Shown here: in pieces, positions 31,017-40,306 of the stretch
Layout: every line of letters begins with the position of its first letter
Position numbering within the stretch: the first letter of the stretch is position 1
Assembly: GCA_017461045.1 (NCBI GenBank)
Contig: JAFTZJ010000048.1
Coordinates: forward strand, 1 to 64,000
DNA length: 64,000 nucleotides
Reading direction: 5' to 3'
Source of the DNA: Lachnospiraceae bacterium
GTDB taxonomy: Bacteria; Bacillota; Clostridia; Lachnospirales; Lachnospiraceae
Position numbers and translations under genes: made by a program
Notes under the pieces: model-generated
Databases searched by the model: none
The model's input: the letters and a program-made list of their open reading frames with translations, nothing else
What the model was told of the DNA's origin: nothing

Positions 31017-31877
31017 ATGGAACCAAAGGGAACCGACAATAGAATAAAGGGCTTGCTTATTGCATTGCTGGTGTCAGTGGTATGCTTTGTGGGAATTGTT
31101 CTGTATGCGTATAACTGGGAACGGATTGCACAAGTTGACTGGAAGGGCAAATGGAATCAGACGATTACTAAGATACAGACAGTAAAGGAAACAGTTTTTC
31201 CGGAACCGGAGCCATTAACGGTTACATTTGAAGTCGTAAGAATGTCCCATGACATGCCGGTAATAACCAAAAAGGCAGATGGAGTTCCTCTTATAGAGGT
31301 ACCGCTGCTGAGTCAACAAGATTGTGGCTATCGGACCGGTTGCGAACTGGTAAGTGCAACTATGGTGATGAATTACTATCAATCAGAGGTGGCAGCTCAA
31401 GATTTGTATGAAGTGATTGCAAAGGCACCGTCGCCAATCGGAAAAGACGGAATTGGTGTCAGTCCAAATCAATGTTTCATTGGGAATCCGGTAACGAATA
31501 GTGGATATGGTTGTTATGCGGAGCCAATAAAGGAAAGCATGAATCAGCTTTTGACAGATGGATGGCATGCAGTAAATGTAACAGGTATGGATTTGTTAAC
31601 TGTAGAAGAGCTGTATTTGAGTCAAGGGACACCGGTAATTATCTGGGCAACCATTCATATGATGGAACCGGGAGCGGGCAAGTCGTGGACCTTGGAAGAT
31701 GGGACAGAGTTTCAATGGATTGCAGGAGAACATTGTTTGGTTTTGGTCGGAGCAGATGAGTCCTATTATTATTTTAACGATCCGGATCATGCAGGTGAAG
31801 TAATCGGCTATGAACGGGGATTGGTAGAACAACGGTATACCCAGTTGGGAAAACAGGCAGTTGTAGTATCACGGTAA
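31017..31877 (+). CDS. Membrane-anchored C39-like cysteine peptidase
   Basis: A 286-residue protein with one N-terminal membrane anchor (GLLIALLVSVVCFVGIVLYAY) and an external papain-like domain of the peptidase C39-like-2 type. The probable triad is Cys109 in YRTGCELVSATMVMNYY, His239 in AGEHCLVLVGAD and Asn254/Asp255 in YYFNDPDH. The oxyanion Gln is in LLSQQDCGY. Relatives in Firmicutes are predicted surface peptidases or amidases of unknown substrate. The MutS-like gene begins 30 bp after its stop with an overlapping ribosome site region, so both are likely in one transcript, although no functional link is evident. Confidence 0.82.
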   Translation: MEPKGTDNRIKGLLIALLVSVVCFVGIVLYAYNWERIAQVDWKGKWNQTITKIQTVKETVFPEPEPLTVTFEVVRMSHDMPVITKKADGVPLIEVPLLSQQDCGYRTGCELVSATMVMNYYQSEVAAQDLYEVIAKAPSPIGKDGIGVSPNQCFIGNPVTNSGYGCYAEPIKESMNQLLTDGWHAVNVTGMDLLTVEELYLSQGTPVIIWATIHMMEPGAGKSWTLEDGTEFQWIAGEHCLVLVGADESYYYFNDPDHAGEVIGYERGLVEQRYTQLGKQAVVVSR

Positions 31878-31907
31878 CAGATGATGCTAAATCAGAAAGA
31901 GGCGCAT

Positions 31908-33764
31908 ATGAGTCAGGAGACAAGTAAAGAAATAAATAAAGAAAAGACGAAAGAAACTATGAATTTGGACACAATAAAACAGGAATTAGAAATGTTCCGA
32001 GAGCATAGTCGCAAATTAAAACAGACATACGGACGAATCAGTTTGATTCGTCTGATTGTGTTTCTGGGGATTGTCTTGGGAGTGTTGATTGCCATGGTTG
32101 CACAGCTTTGGTGGGGGTGGTTGCTGATAGCCGTTGGTGTTGGCGGATTTCTGGGCTTAATGTTTTATCATTCCAATATCGGTGAACAGCAAAACTATAT
32201 GGAACGATTGATCCGGGTATATGAGCGTTATGAATTGCGTTTGGAGAATCAGTGGCATGATTTTGAAGAGACAGGAGTAATATATCTAGAAGATACGGAT
32301 TATGTATCATCCGACTTGGATGTTTTGGGTAAGAATTCTTTGTACCAGATGATTTGCGTGGCGCATACCCCTATTGGAAAACGTCGTCTGGCAGAGGTGT
32401 TAACCGGAGAGAACAAGGAAGAAAAAAGAATTCAACAATTGGCAGAGCGACAACAGGCTGTTGCGGAATTGGCGGAAAAAAGTCAGTATGCACTGAATTT
32501 TGAAGCCCTAGCAATGCAATGCGAGGAACAACGAAAGGGAGTAAGAAAATCGGAAACAGACGATAGGGAATCGAAAGATGCGAAGGTCGGAGCGGAGAAT
32601 ACTGCATTTCCTGTAGTATTAAAAATTATAGCAACCGCCTATCCGGTATTGTTTGTATTTGCAATCCTTGGAAGTGTGTTGCAATGGTGGGATTTGGTAA
32701 TCGTATTAGTACTGTTTTTTGTAGCATTATTAGCTTCGTTTTTAATGAGTGGGTATTGCAGACCTTATATCCATGGGCTTTTAGGACAGTCCCGAAGGAT
32801 ACAGGCGCATTTGTTTATGCTGGATGCCTTGGCGACAGGGGAATTTCAATCGGTTTATCTGCAACGGTTGCAGGAAGAGATTGTTGGAAATGCGGAACAA
32901 TCTAAGGCATTAATCCGAGGCTTGCGCCAATTAGAGCGTCTGATTGCCATGTACAATCTTCGTTATAATCCAATTGTTCACTGGTTATTAAGCGGTATTT
33001 GTATGTATGATTTGCATTTGGCGGCAACAGCAGCTTCCTGGGAGCGAAAATTTGGCCCTCAACTTCAAGCAGGTATTCAAGGGATTGGTGAAGTTGAAAT
33101 GCTCTCCAGTTTGGCAGTGTTGCAACGAATTCGAGATGTATCCTATCCGACGTTGTTGGATTCGGATGTGCCGGAAGTGCAGGCACAACAGATTTATCAT
33201 CCACTTTTGCCTGTGGAAGGTGCAGTTGCCAATGATATCGATTTAAAGCAACAACCGGTGGTAATTACCGGCTCGAACATGTCCGGAAAGACGACGTTTC
33301 TACGGACAATCGGTTTGAATTTGATTTTGGCTTATGCCGGAGCCCCGGTATGCGGAACCGGATTATCGGTAAGCAAAATGCGTATATTTACTTCTATGCG
33401 TGTAACAGATGATGTGCAAGCCGGAATTTCTACGTTCTATGCAGAGATTCTTCGGGTAAAAGAAATGGTAGAATACGGAAAAAATAAACAGCCGATGCTG
33501 TGTCTGATTGACGAAATATTCAAGGGGACGAATTCGGCAGATCGTATAATAGGTGCTGAAACGGTTATCCGGAATTTAACGAATCCTCACACAATAGCAG
33601 TAATATCTACCCATGATTTTGAATTGTGTCGTTTGGCAGATAATTATCATTTTGAAGAGTTTTATGAGAAGGATGAAATTCATTTTGATTATTGCTTAAA
33701 ATCGGGAAAATGTACAACAACCAACGCATTATTCCTCTTAAAAATGGCTGGATTGGAAAAATAA
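31908..33764 (+). CDS. Membrane-anchored MutS-family ATPase
   Basis: The 618-residue protein has a C-terminal MutS ATPase domain: Walker A ITGSNMSGKTTFLRT, Walker B MLCLIDEIFKGTNSADR and VISTHDFEL. The N-terminal mismatch-recognition domain of true MutS is absent, replaced by two hydrophobic hairpins (LIVFLGIVLGVLIAMVAQLW with LLIAVGVGGFLGLM, and IIATAYPVLFVFAILGS with VIVLVLFFVALLASFLM). The ATPase is therefore probably held at the membrane on the cytoplasmic side. It is unlikely to do classical mismatch repair, and its role is unknown. I chose ATG 31908, 5 nt after AAAGAGG. ATGs at 31881 and 31884 have no ribosome site. Confidence 0.82.
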   Translation: MSQETSKEINKEKTKETMNLDTIKQELEMFREHSRKLKQTYGRISLIRLIVFLGIVLGVLIAMVAQLWWGWLLIAVGVGGFLGLMFYHSNIGEQQNYMERLIRVYERYELRLENQWHDFEETGVIYLEDTDYVSSDLDVLGKNSLYQMICVAHTPIGKRRLAEVLTGENKEEKRIQQLAERQQAVAELAEKSQYALNFEALAMQCEEQRKGVRKSETDDRESKDAKVGAENTAFPVVLKIIATAYPVLFVFAILGSVLQWWDLVIVLVLFFVALLASFLMSGYCRPYIHGLLGQSRRIQAHLFMLDALATGEFQSVYLQRLQEEIVGNAEQSKALIRGLRQLERLIAMYNLRYNPIVHWLLSGICMYDLHLAATAASWERKFGPQLQAGIQGIGEVEMLSSLAVLQRIRDVSYPTLLDSDVPEVQAQQIYHPLLPVEGAVANDIDLKQQPVVITGSNMSGKTTFLRTIGLNLILAYAGAPVCGTGLSVSKMRIFTSMRVTDDVQAGISTFYAEILRVKEMVEYGKNKQPMLCLIDEIFKGTNSADRIIGAETVIRNLTNPHTIAVISTHDFELCRLADNYHFEEFYEKDEIHFDYCLKSGKCTTTNALFLLKMAGLEK

Positions 33765-33830
33765 GAAAAAGTATCGGCAATATGCACAAAAAATATTGGG
33801 AAAAAACTACGAATTTACCTTGATTGCGTA

Positions 33831-33859
33831 TTGAACAATTTGCTTTATTGTGCTAAACT
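33831..33859 (+). promoter_or_regulatory. Promoter of the 697-residue unknown protein
   Basis: TTGAAC (33831-33836) and TAAACT (33854-33859) are separated by 17 bp. The leader then contains a small CGTGT/ACACG hairpin (about 33916-33932) and an AAGGGGG ribosome site at 33943-33949. Confidence 0.55.
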
Positions 33860-33958
33860 AGCCATTAGTAGCAGTTTATTTATACATATTACACATAAAA
33901 AGATGGAAAAATAAACGTGTGCTCTTTACACGGAAAGATGATAAGGGGGTAAAAAAAT

Positions 33959-36052
33959 ATGATGTTACCAGCAAATATCACCTCATCGCAAGAGAATAGT
34001 GTTTTATCGATTGCTGCATCCAGCAATAAGGGTCTGTTGATTCGATTTTTGAATGAACAGGTAGAAGATGGATTCTATACTCTGGTTATTGACTATCTGA
34101 AGGATAGCAATTTTGATTTGTCAACGATGATGGTTGATGAAGAAGTGAAGACACAGTGTACAAAGCTGTATGAGTTGGCGGCGTTTGTAGATGAACAGAT
34201 TAAGACACCGGCAAGGTACGAGATTGAAGAGTGGATTGAGCCATTGTTCAAATTTGTATATGGTGATATTGATCCGGATAATGTAGATGCGATGATTAGC
34301 ACTACCGGCTTGTATCGTTACAGTATTTGGTTGTTATATTTATATCAGACCGAGCGTTTTACAACTGCAATGCGTTTGATTGGCGAGAGAATTGCCCCGC
34401 TGTTGATTAATACATACTATCAGATTATGGAGACCGATGAGCGTCCGAAGAACTTTGATAAGGCAACCATGGGTTACATGGACTTGATTAATGTAGCTTT
34501 AGAGATGAACATTCCTGCAAGCGTTGCAAAGTGTGATGCGTTCTTGAACAATCTGGAAGTATTATATGATTATTTTGTAGAAGATGACAATGTAGGCAAT
34601 GATTATAAGATTCAGTTAAGTATTGGATTGTTTAATGCATTTATCAAGAATCAGGCATACGATAAGGCCTTTGAATTCTATGGATTAAATGCAGAACATA
34701 TTCCGGTTGATAATCTGAATGTATATGAAAGTTTCAAGGAATTAATCCGTAACTGTCAGAGTACACAGTATGCAAACGTATTAAGTCGTGCAGTTGTAAC
34801 AGCGATTTCAAAACAGGATATTTACAATCGAAGAATTGATTCTTTGATTGCTGAGGTTGCGAACTTTATTCGTAAGGTATATCGCTATATTGAAGATGAA
34901 CCTGAGATGAAGCGTAATCTTCAGATTTTAGGTGTTGGTGCCGGATTGAGTGACAAGAGTAATGTATTTGAAGGCTTGTTTGAATACAATTTGGTATTCC
35001 ATGAATGTGGAATCAAGGCATTGGTTAATCAGGATAATGCAGGTCGCTCATGGGAAGAGAAGTACGAGATTCTTGAAATGTTATATACAACCTTGAATGT
35101 TGTGTTTGATGGTTACAGCGTATATGAATTGTCAAACCGCATTGAACATCAGTATGTAGAGTTGAATTGGATTGGTAACTATGTAAATGGTAATCCGGGC
35201 ATGCTGAAATCATTGTTTAGTATTAAGGAAAAGATTAAGGCATTTAAGATTCGTAAGAACTCTATTATCGAGAAGAGCAAGGTAAATCATGAGATTAAGA
35301 GAATGTTAGAGGATCGTCAGAAGCACTTGACCTTCTTAACTGCAGACGACATGATTACCAATGGATTGAATGATAGTTCTAAGTATATTATTAGCAATAA
35401 TTACGATGCAGCTAAGGCGGATAAGATGCTGACAAAGACCTTCTCTGAGGTTACATTGCCGGTACGTTATCGTAAGAATGCACCTGCACAGAAGACTTCT
35501 ATCTTCGGTAAGGCTGCACCACAGCAGGACGAAGAATTGAAGGCATTGTTAAGTAATTCTGTTATTCAGGATATGCTGTATAAGAGTGAATGGTTATGGA
35601 ATCAGTACGAGGAGAAAGGCAATGATGCACAGTCTCCGGAAGAAGTAACATATAGTGTTGCATGCTTGGTTAAAGTGGTAGAGGTATATTTGAGTCGTAA
35701 TTCAGCAGGAGCACCAAAGCCGGCTGAGAAGCCAAATAAGCGTGTAATTATTACAAAGACCGGTAAGGTAATTGAACTGTCAGATGAATCTGAGAACCCA
35801 ACACCGGTTGCAGCACAACCACAGGGACCTACCATTGTTGATTTTATCAATAATGTTGAGAATTCTTTGAAGAACACCAGCGAAGAGAATGTTCAGTATG
35901 TTAAGACATATCTGGCAGATTGGGTAGATTTCTTAATGGACAACAAGTTCGATAAGGATTTAATGTTAGAGGTTTATGAAGCAGAAGAGGTTCGGAATAA
36001 GACATTACAGGTAATTAAGAAGTTAAGCTATGATTTGCTTCCGTTAAAGTAA
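33959..36052 (+). CDS. Large soluble protein of unknown function
   Basis: A 697-residue protein that I do not recognise. It has no signal peptide, membrane segment or catalytic motif. Nearly the whole length looks helical, with repeated acidic and aromatic helices (for example YRYSIWLLYLYQTERFTTAM, ALEMNIPASVAKCDAFLNNL). A short Pro/Ala-rich linker (SRNSAGAPKPAEKPNKR, then ENPTPVAAQPQGP) comes before a last helical domain of ~60 residues. Codon use is biased toward GGT, CGT and AAG, which suggests strong expression. It has its own promoter and a hairpin after its stop. A scaffold or solenoid role is only a guess. Confidence 0.7.
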   Translation: MMLPANITSSQENSVLSIAASSNKGLLIRFLNEQVEDGFYTLVIDYLKDSNFDLSTMMVDEEVKTQCTKLYELAAFVDEQIKTPARYEIEEWIEPLFKFVYGDIDPDNVDAMISTTGLYRYSIWLLYLYQTERFTTAMRLIGERIAPLLINTYYQIMETDERPKNFDKATMGYMDLINVALEMNIPASVAKCDAFLNNLEVLYDYFVEDDNVGNDYKIQLSIGLFNAFIKNQAYDKAFEFYGLNAEHIPVDNLNVYESFKELIRNCQSTQYANVLSRAVVTAISKQDIYNRRIDSLIAEVANFIRKVYRYIEDEPEMKRNLQILGVGAGLSDKSNVFEGLFEYNLVFHECGIKALVNQDNAGRSWEEKYEILEMLYTTLNVVFDGYSVYELSNRIEHQYVELNWIGNYVNGNPGMLKSLFSIKEKIKAFKIRKNSIIEKSKVNHEIKRMLEDRQKHLTFLTADDMITNGLNDSSKYIISNNYDAAKADKMLTKTFSEVTLPVRYRKNAPAQKTSIFGKAAPQQDEELKALLSNSVIQDMLYKSEWLWNQYEEKGNDAQSPEEVTYSVACLVKVVEVYLSRNSAGAPKPAEKPNKRVIITKTGKVIELSDESENPTPVAAQPQGPTIVDFINNVENSLKNTSEENVQYVKTYLADWVDFLMDNKFDKDLMLEVYEAEEVRNKTLQVIKKLSYDLLPLK

Positions 36053-36090
36053 TGTTTGAAATAGTCTAATTCACATAAAACCCAAACGGG

Positions 36091-36123
36091 AAAGGCACAT
36101 TCGCAATGAATGTGCCTTTCTTA
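36091..36123. terminator. Strong hairpin between convergent genes
   Basis: AAAGGCACATTC (36091-36102) pairs exactly with GAATGTGCCTTT (36108-36119) around GCAAT. The T-tract is short (TTTCTT), so termination may be partial. The hairpin lies between the 697-residue gene and the convergent CobL-like gene. Confidence 0.65.
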
Positions 36124-36163
36124 ATGGTTTGAAAAACTAATTTAGGTGTTTTGAAATTAATTA

Positions 36164-37066
36164 TTAAGCTTCACCGGTAATTAACCAAGGCGCCGGTTGT
36201 GTAATAAATACGCTCTTGCTGTCTAACTTGGAAACACTAATCTGTAATACTTCCATATTCTGAATGTTATATTTCGTAAAAATATCCTTGATACCGGATA
36301 GAATATCTAGTTCTAAGGTGTAAATAACAAATTGCATCTTTGGATTAACTGCTAATAAATTCTGAATATCCTGCTCCAAATTCTTCGTTGCCACGATGAA
36401 TGCCAATCTTGGTGTTGGCAAGGAAGAAAGAGAAGAGCGGGATAAATCCGGAATGATTTCAACGTTATGTACACCGAATTTCTCTACATTTGCTTCCATA
36501 GCAGTTTGGGAACCCTTATCACCTTCTACTGCAATAATGGTACCTTCGCTGGCAACGATGGCTGCCTCGATGGCAATACTTTCGCCGCTGACGATACAGA
36601 TAACATCCTGCGCATCAACGTGTAAAAGACTCATAATCACGGCACGGATTTCGCTTCCTACATAGTGGATTGGTCCGCGACTGAAGTTCTCATTCTTAAT
36701 ACCGATTTTATAAGATTCCCTGGTGTTTTCATTTAAGATAAAGAAAACCGTTGGTTCTTTGATTTCGGTGTTAATCATATCCTTAATCTTAGCGGTTTTA
36801 ATATCGGTTCCCGGTTCAACTCCGGTTCCGTACCAAACATCGCATTCGCCTAAACCGGCTTCCCAGATTTCATAGCATAGGTTTTTGTGGCTTGCATCTG
36901 CAAATACCATCACCCGCTTATGGGATTCAATAGAAGGAATGACATTTTTCTTCTTTTGACAAATATTTAATAGTTTGATTTTCTCCGGACTGATATCCAT
37001 CATTTCTGCAAAGTATCCGGTCCAATTCAGCATGGCTCCGTTGGAGTAAATGTTTTGACTACTCAC
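36164..37066 (-). CDS. CobL/CbiT-like SAM-binding protein
   Basis: The 300-residue protein resembles bifunctional precorrin-6Y methyltransferases. The middle has GLGECDVWYGTGVEPGTDIKT and KNENFSRGPIHYVGSEIRAV. It is followed by a CbiT-like Rossmann part with VICIVSGESIAIEAAIVASEG and IIAVEGDKGSQTAMEANVEK. The N-terminal CbiE-like half is eroded (no clear GxG SAM motif), and the normal IWDIGAGTGSV-type glycine motif is replaced by IVSGES. No other cobalamin genes are near, so corrin methylation is doubtful; another methyltransferase or a non-catalytic role is possible. I chose GTG 37066, 9 nt after AAGGAGG; a GTG at 37075 abuts the site. Confidence 0.6.
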   Translation of the reverse strand: MSSQNIYSNGAMLNWTGYFAEMMDISPEKIKLLNICQKKKNVIPSIESHKRVMVFADASHKNLCYEIWEAGLGECDVWYGTGVEPGTDIKTAKIKDMINTEIKEPTVFFILNENTRESYKIGIKNENFSRGPIHYVGSEIRAVIMSLLHVDAQDVICIVSGESIAIEAAIVASEGTIIAVEGDKGSQTAMEANVEKFGVHNVEIIPDLSRSSLSSLPTPRLAFIVATKNLEQDIQNLLAVNPKMQFVIYTLELDILSGIKDIFTKYNIQNMEVLQISVSKLDSKSVFITQPAPWLITGEA

Positions 37067-37148
37067 GTGAATCACCCTCCTTAAGTTCTGGAATTCAATA
37101 TAAAAACATTATACCATAGGAAACCATTGGAATGCACTATTTTTTCTG

Positions 37149-37177
37149 TTTTCAATAAAAAGGATTCATGATATAAT
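37149..37177 (+). promoter_or_regulatory. Promoter of dtd-metH
   Basis: TTTTCA (37149-37154) and TATAAT (37172-37177) with a 17 bp spacer. The -10 is consensus and the -35 weak. A TATAAT on the minus strand (37113-37108) may serve the divergent CobL-like gene. Confidence 0.55.
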
Positions 37178-37262
37178 CTACTGGTTAAAACGATAGTGAA
37201 GACTATATGTTTCTAAATGATAATTCACAAGAAAGCGATAAACAGGAAATGGTGAGAAAACA

Positions 37263-37715
37263 ATGCGATTAGTAGTGCAGAGAGTAACACATGCTTCTGT
37301 GACAGTAGAGGAGCAGGTGATTGGTGCAATTCAACAAGGGTTCTTAGTGCTGATTGGAATTGAGCAGGAGGACACACGGGAAATTGCAGATAAAATGTTG
37401 AAAAAATTGTTGAATCTTCGGATTTTTGCAGATGAAAACGGAAAAACTAATTTAAGTATTCAGGATGTAAACGGCGAATTGTTGCTGGTATCACAATTTA
37501 CGTTGTATGCAGATTGCAAGAAGGGGAATCGCCCTTCCTTTGTGCGGGCAGGTGCACCGGATATGGCTGAGGCATTGTATGAGTATATGATTGAGACGGC
37601 GAAGGCGTATGGAGTGCCGGTTGCCCATGGCTCATTCGGAGCGGATATGAAAGTGGAGTTGTTGAATGACGGACCATTTACGATTCTGTTGGATAGTCGA
37701 GAGATATTTGGATAA
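37263..37715 (+). CDS. dtd: D-aminoacyl-tRNA deacylase
   Basis: Hydrolyses D-amino acids (and glycine) mischarged onto tRNA, a translation proofreading step. The 150-residue protein matches the family along its full length: [20 protein letters not shown] at the start, the active-site block [17 protein letters not shown] and the Gly-cis-Pro region with [20 protein letters not shown]. Length is exactly typical. It precedes metH by 17 bp and probably shares its transcript; no functional link between the two is known. Confidence 0.96.
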   Translation: MRLVVQRVTHASVTVEEQVIGAIQQGFLVLIGIEQEDTREIADKMLKKLLNLRIFADENGKTNLSIQDVNGELLLVSQFTLYADCKKGNRPSFVRAGAPDMAEALYEYMIETAKAYGVPVAHGSFGADMKVELLNDGPFTILLDSREIFG

Positions 37716-37732
37716 AGTGGAGGGGAACAGAA

Positions 37733-40186
37733 ATGACGAGAGATCAATTACAAAATTTAATGAATAGCCGAATTGTAGTGTTGGATGGTGCGACGGGAAC
37801 GAACCTGTTAAAAGCGGGTATGCCGGTAGGTGTATGTCCGGAATTATGGATTTTGGAGCATCCCCAGGTAATGATTGATTTGCAGGCGTCTTATATTGAA
37901 GCCGGAAGTCATATTGTATATGCGCCAACCTTTACAGCTAATCGCATAAAATTGGCAGAATATGGTTTGGAAGATCGCATAGAGGAAATGAATAAGGAAT
38001 TGGTAGCAATTTCCAAAAAGGCAGTTGTAAAAGCCGGCTGTCGCGGTTATGTAGCAGGTGATATTACCATGACAGGTAAACAGCTTGCACCTATGGGGGA
38101 TTTGCAACTGGAAGAATTGATAGATGTATATAAAGAACAGGTAGGCTATCTGGTAGAAGCCGGAGTGGACTTGTTGGTAATTGAAACTATGATGAGTCTG
38201 GCAGAAACGAGAGCGGCAGTGATTGCAGCGAAAGAAACTTGCGAACTTCCAATATTGGTAACACTGACATTTAATGAAGACGGAAGAACGTTATTTGGTA
38301 CAGATGCCATAACAGCAGTAAATGTTCTTCAGAATCTGGGTGTGGATGCTATTGGAGCTAATTGCTCTACCGGACCGGAGGAAATGTGCAAAATCATAGC
38401 AGAAATGAAAGCGTATGCCAATGTTCCGATTATTGCGAAGCCGAATGCCGGCATGCCGGAATTGGTGGATGGCAAAACAGTTTATGCTATGACTCCGGAT
38501 GAATTTGCAGAAGCAGGGCAGTTGCTAATCGAAGCAGGTGCCGGAATTATTGGTGGATGCTGCGGCACAACACCGGAACATATTATGGCGTTGGCACGTT
38601 GTGTAAAGTCGATGGAACCGCCAATGGTTTCAAAGCAAAAATGCAGACTGTTATCTTCTGAACGTAAGACAGTAGAACTTGCTTTGGACGGACCGTTCCA
38701 AGTAGTAGGAGAACGAATTAACCCAACCGGAAAGAAGAAGTTACAGGAAGAATTGCGTAACGGCAGTTTGGAACTTGTATTGGAAATGGCAGAAGAACAG
38801 GAAGAACAAGGGGCAGCAATTCTGGATATCAATATGGGTATGAATGGTATTGATGAGAAGGAAATGATGCTTCGTGCGATTCAGGCTGTTGGGAATGCAG
38901 TGAATCTTCCTCTTTGTATAGATTCCAGTCATGTAGATGTAATCGAAGCGGCATTGCGGAACTATCCGGGCAGAGCATTGATTAATTCCATTTCTTTTGA
39001 ACAACCGAAGATTGATCAATTGTTGCCGATAGCCAAGAAATACGGAGCAATGTTCATTTTACTTCCGTTATCCGAAAAAGGCTTGCCGGAAACCATTGAA
39101 GAAAAGCATGGTATGATTCATGCGGTGTTAGAACGGGCGTATGCACTTGGATTTACCAAGGAGGATATTGTGGTAGATGGTTTGGTTGCTACGGTAGGTG
39201 CAAATAAGAATGCTGCCATAGAAACCTTACAGACCATTTCTTATTGTAAGAATCAGTTAGAACTGCCTACGATTTGTGGACTTTCGAATATTTCCTTTGG
39301 TTTGCCGGAGCGTATCAATGTAAATGCTGCATTTTTGACTATGGCGATTGCTAATGGATTAACCATGGCAATTGCGAATCCGTCCCAAGCAATGCTGTTG
39401 AATGCGGCATACGCATCGGATTTGCTTTTGAATAAAGCGGAGGCTGACGTGCGTTACATTGAACGTATGAGCACCCATGCCACTAGTGTAGTGGTAAATG
39501 CACCTGCCAATGGACAAGCAAAATCAGTCGATAAGGATGGAAATAGCGGACAACCAATTAATCCGGTACAGGAAGCGGTACTAAAGGGAAATAAAGAACG
39601 GATTGTAGAACGCGTGGAAGCAGAATTGATGCAAGGGAAAAAGCCGGAGAAAATCATTGACGATTTTTTGATTCCTGCAATAAATGAAGTGGGAGAATTG
39701 TTCAATGAGAAAAAGTATTTTCTTCCACAATTGATTTCCAGTGCGGAAACTATGGAAAAAGCTATTCAATACTTAGAACCGAAGCTGGAGCAGAAGAAAA
39801 ACAGCGGAGATATGCCGACCATTGTTATTGCAACCGTTGAAGGCGATATCCATGATATAGGTAAGAATCTGGTGGCATTAATGTTACGCAATTATGGTTA
39901 CCGGGTTCTGGATTTGGGTAAGGATGTGCCGAAGGAAGAGATTGTGGCGACAGCAGAGAAAGAACATGCAAGCATCATTGCATTGTCTGCTTTGATGACA
40001 ACAACCATGATGCGGATGAAAGATGTAGTGGAATATGCTAAGGAACAAAAATCTAAAGCAAAAGTCATGATTGGCGGAGCGGTAATTACAGAGAGTTTTG
40101 CCAAGGAGATTGGTGCTGATGGTTATTCCAAGGATGCAGCAGAAGCTGTAAAAGTAGCGGAAGCTCTTTTAAAACGGAAAAAATAA
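37733..40186 (+). CDS. metH: Cobalamin-dependent methionine synthase lacking the reactivation domain
   Basis: Transfers a methyl group from methyltetrahydrofolate to homocysteine through cobalamin. The 817-residue protein has an N-terminal homocysteine/zinc domain (DGATGTNLL, GANCSTG and GGCCGTTPEH carrying the zinc cysteines). The pterin-binding TIM barrel contains VVGERINPTGKKKL and DINMGMNG. The cap and B12-binding domains follow, with the hallmark DIHDIGKN (Asp-x-His-x-x-Gly) near residue 706. The protein stops right after the B12 domain. The C-terminal AdoMet reactivation domain of the ~1200-residue E. coli enzyme is absent, as in many anaerobes, where reactivation is done by a separate protein not seen here. 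Confidence 0.95.
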   Translation: MTRDQLQNLMNSRIVVLDGATGTNLLKAGMPVGVCPELWILEHPQVMIDLQASYIEAGSHIVYAPTFTANRIKLAEYGLEDRIEEMNKELVAISKKAVVKAGCRGYVAGDITMTGKQLAPMGDLQLEELIDVYKEQVGYLVEAGVDLLVIETMMSLAETRAAVIAAKETCELPILVTLTFNEDGRTLFGTDAITAVNVLQNLGVDAIGANCSTGPEEMCKIIAEMKAYANVPIIAKPNAGMPELVDGKTVYAMTPDEFAEAGQLLIEAGAGIIGGCCGTTPEHIMALARCVKSMEPPMVSKQKCRLLSSERKTVELALDGPFQVVGERINPTGKKKLQEELRNGSLELVLEMAEEQEEQGAAILDINMGMNGIDEKEMMLRAIQAVGNAVNLPLCIDSSHVDVIEAALRNYPGRALINSISFEQPKIDQLLPIAKKYGAMFILLPLSEKGLPETIEEKHGMIHAVLERAYALGFTKEDIVVDGLVATVGANKNAAIETLQTISYCKNQLELPTICGLSNISFGLPERINVNAAFLTMAIANGLTMAIANPSQAMLLNAAYASDLLLNKAEADVRYIERMSTHATSVVVNAPANGQAKSVDKDGNSGQPINPVQEAVLKGNKERIVERVEAELMQGKKPEKIIDDFLIPAINEVGELFNEKKYFLPQLISSAETMEKAIQYLEPKLEQKKNSGDMPTIVIATVEGDIHDIGKNLVALMLRNYGYRVLDLGKDVPKEEIVATAEKEHASIIALSALMTTTMMRMKDVVEYAKEQKSKAKVMIGGAVITESFAKEIGADGYSKDAAEAVKVAEALLKRKK

Positions 40187-40216
40187 GAAAAAACTACAGT
40201 TTCTTGTGAACGGTGT

Positions 40217-40245
40217 TTGACAAGGAACCGAATAGTTGTTACAAT
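40217..40245 (+). promoter_or_regulatory. Strong sigma-A promoter of ilvN
   Basis: Consensus TTGACA (40217-40222), 17 bp spacer and TACAAT (40240-40245), 62 bp before the ilvN ATG. No T-box or leader-peptide attenuator is visible in the short leader. Confidence 0.85.
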
Positions 40246-40306
40246 GACAGTTGAGTTTTACGCATAGAAATTGCGTTGAATAGAAAGTGGAAGGGTGGTA
40301 CATAAC

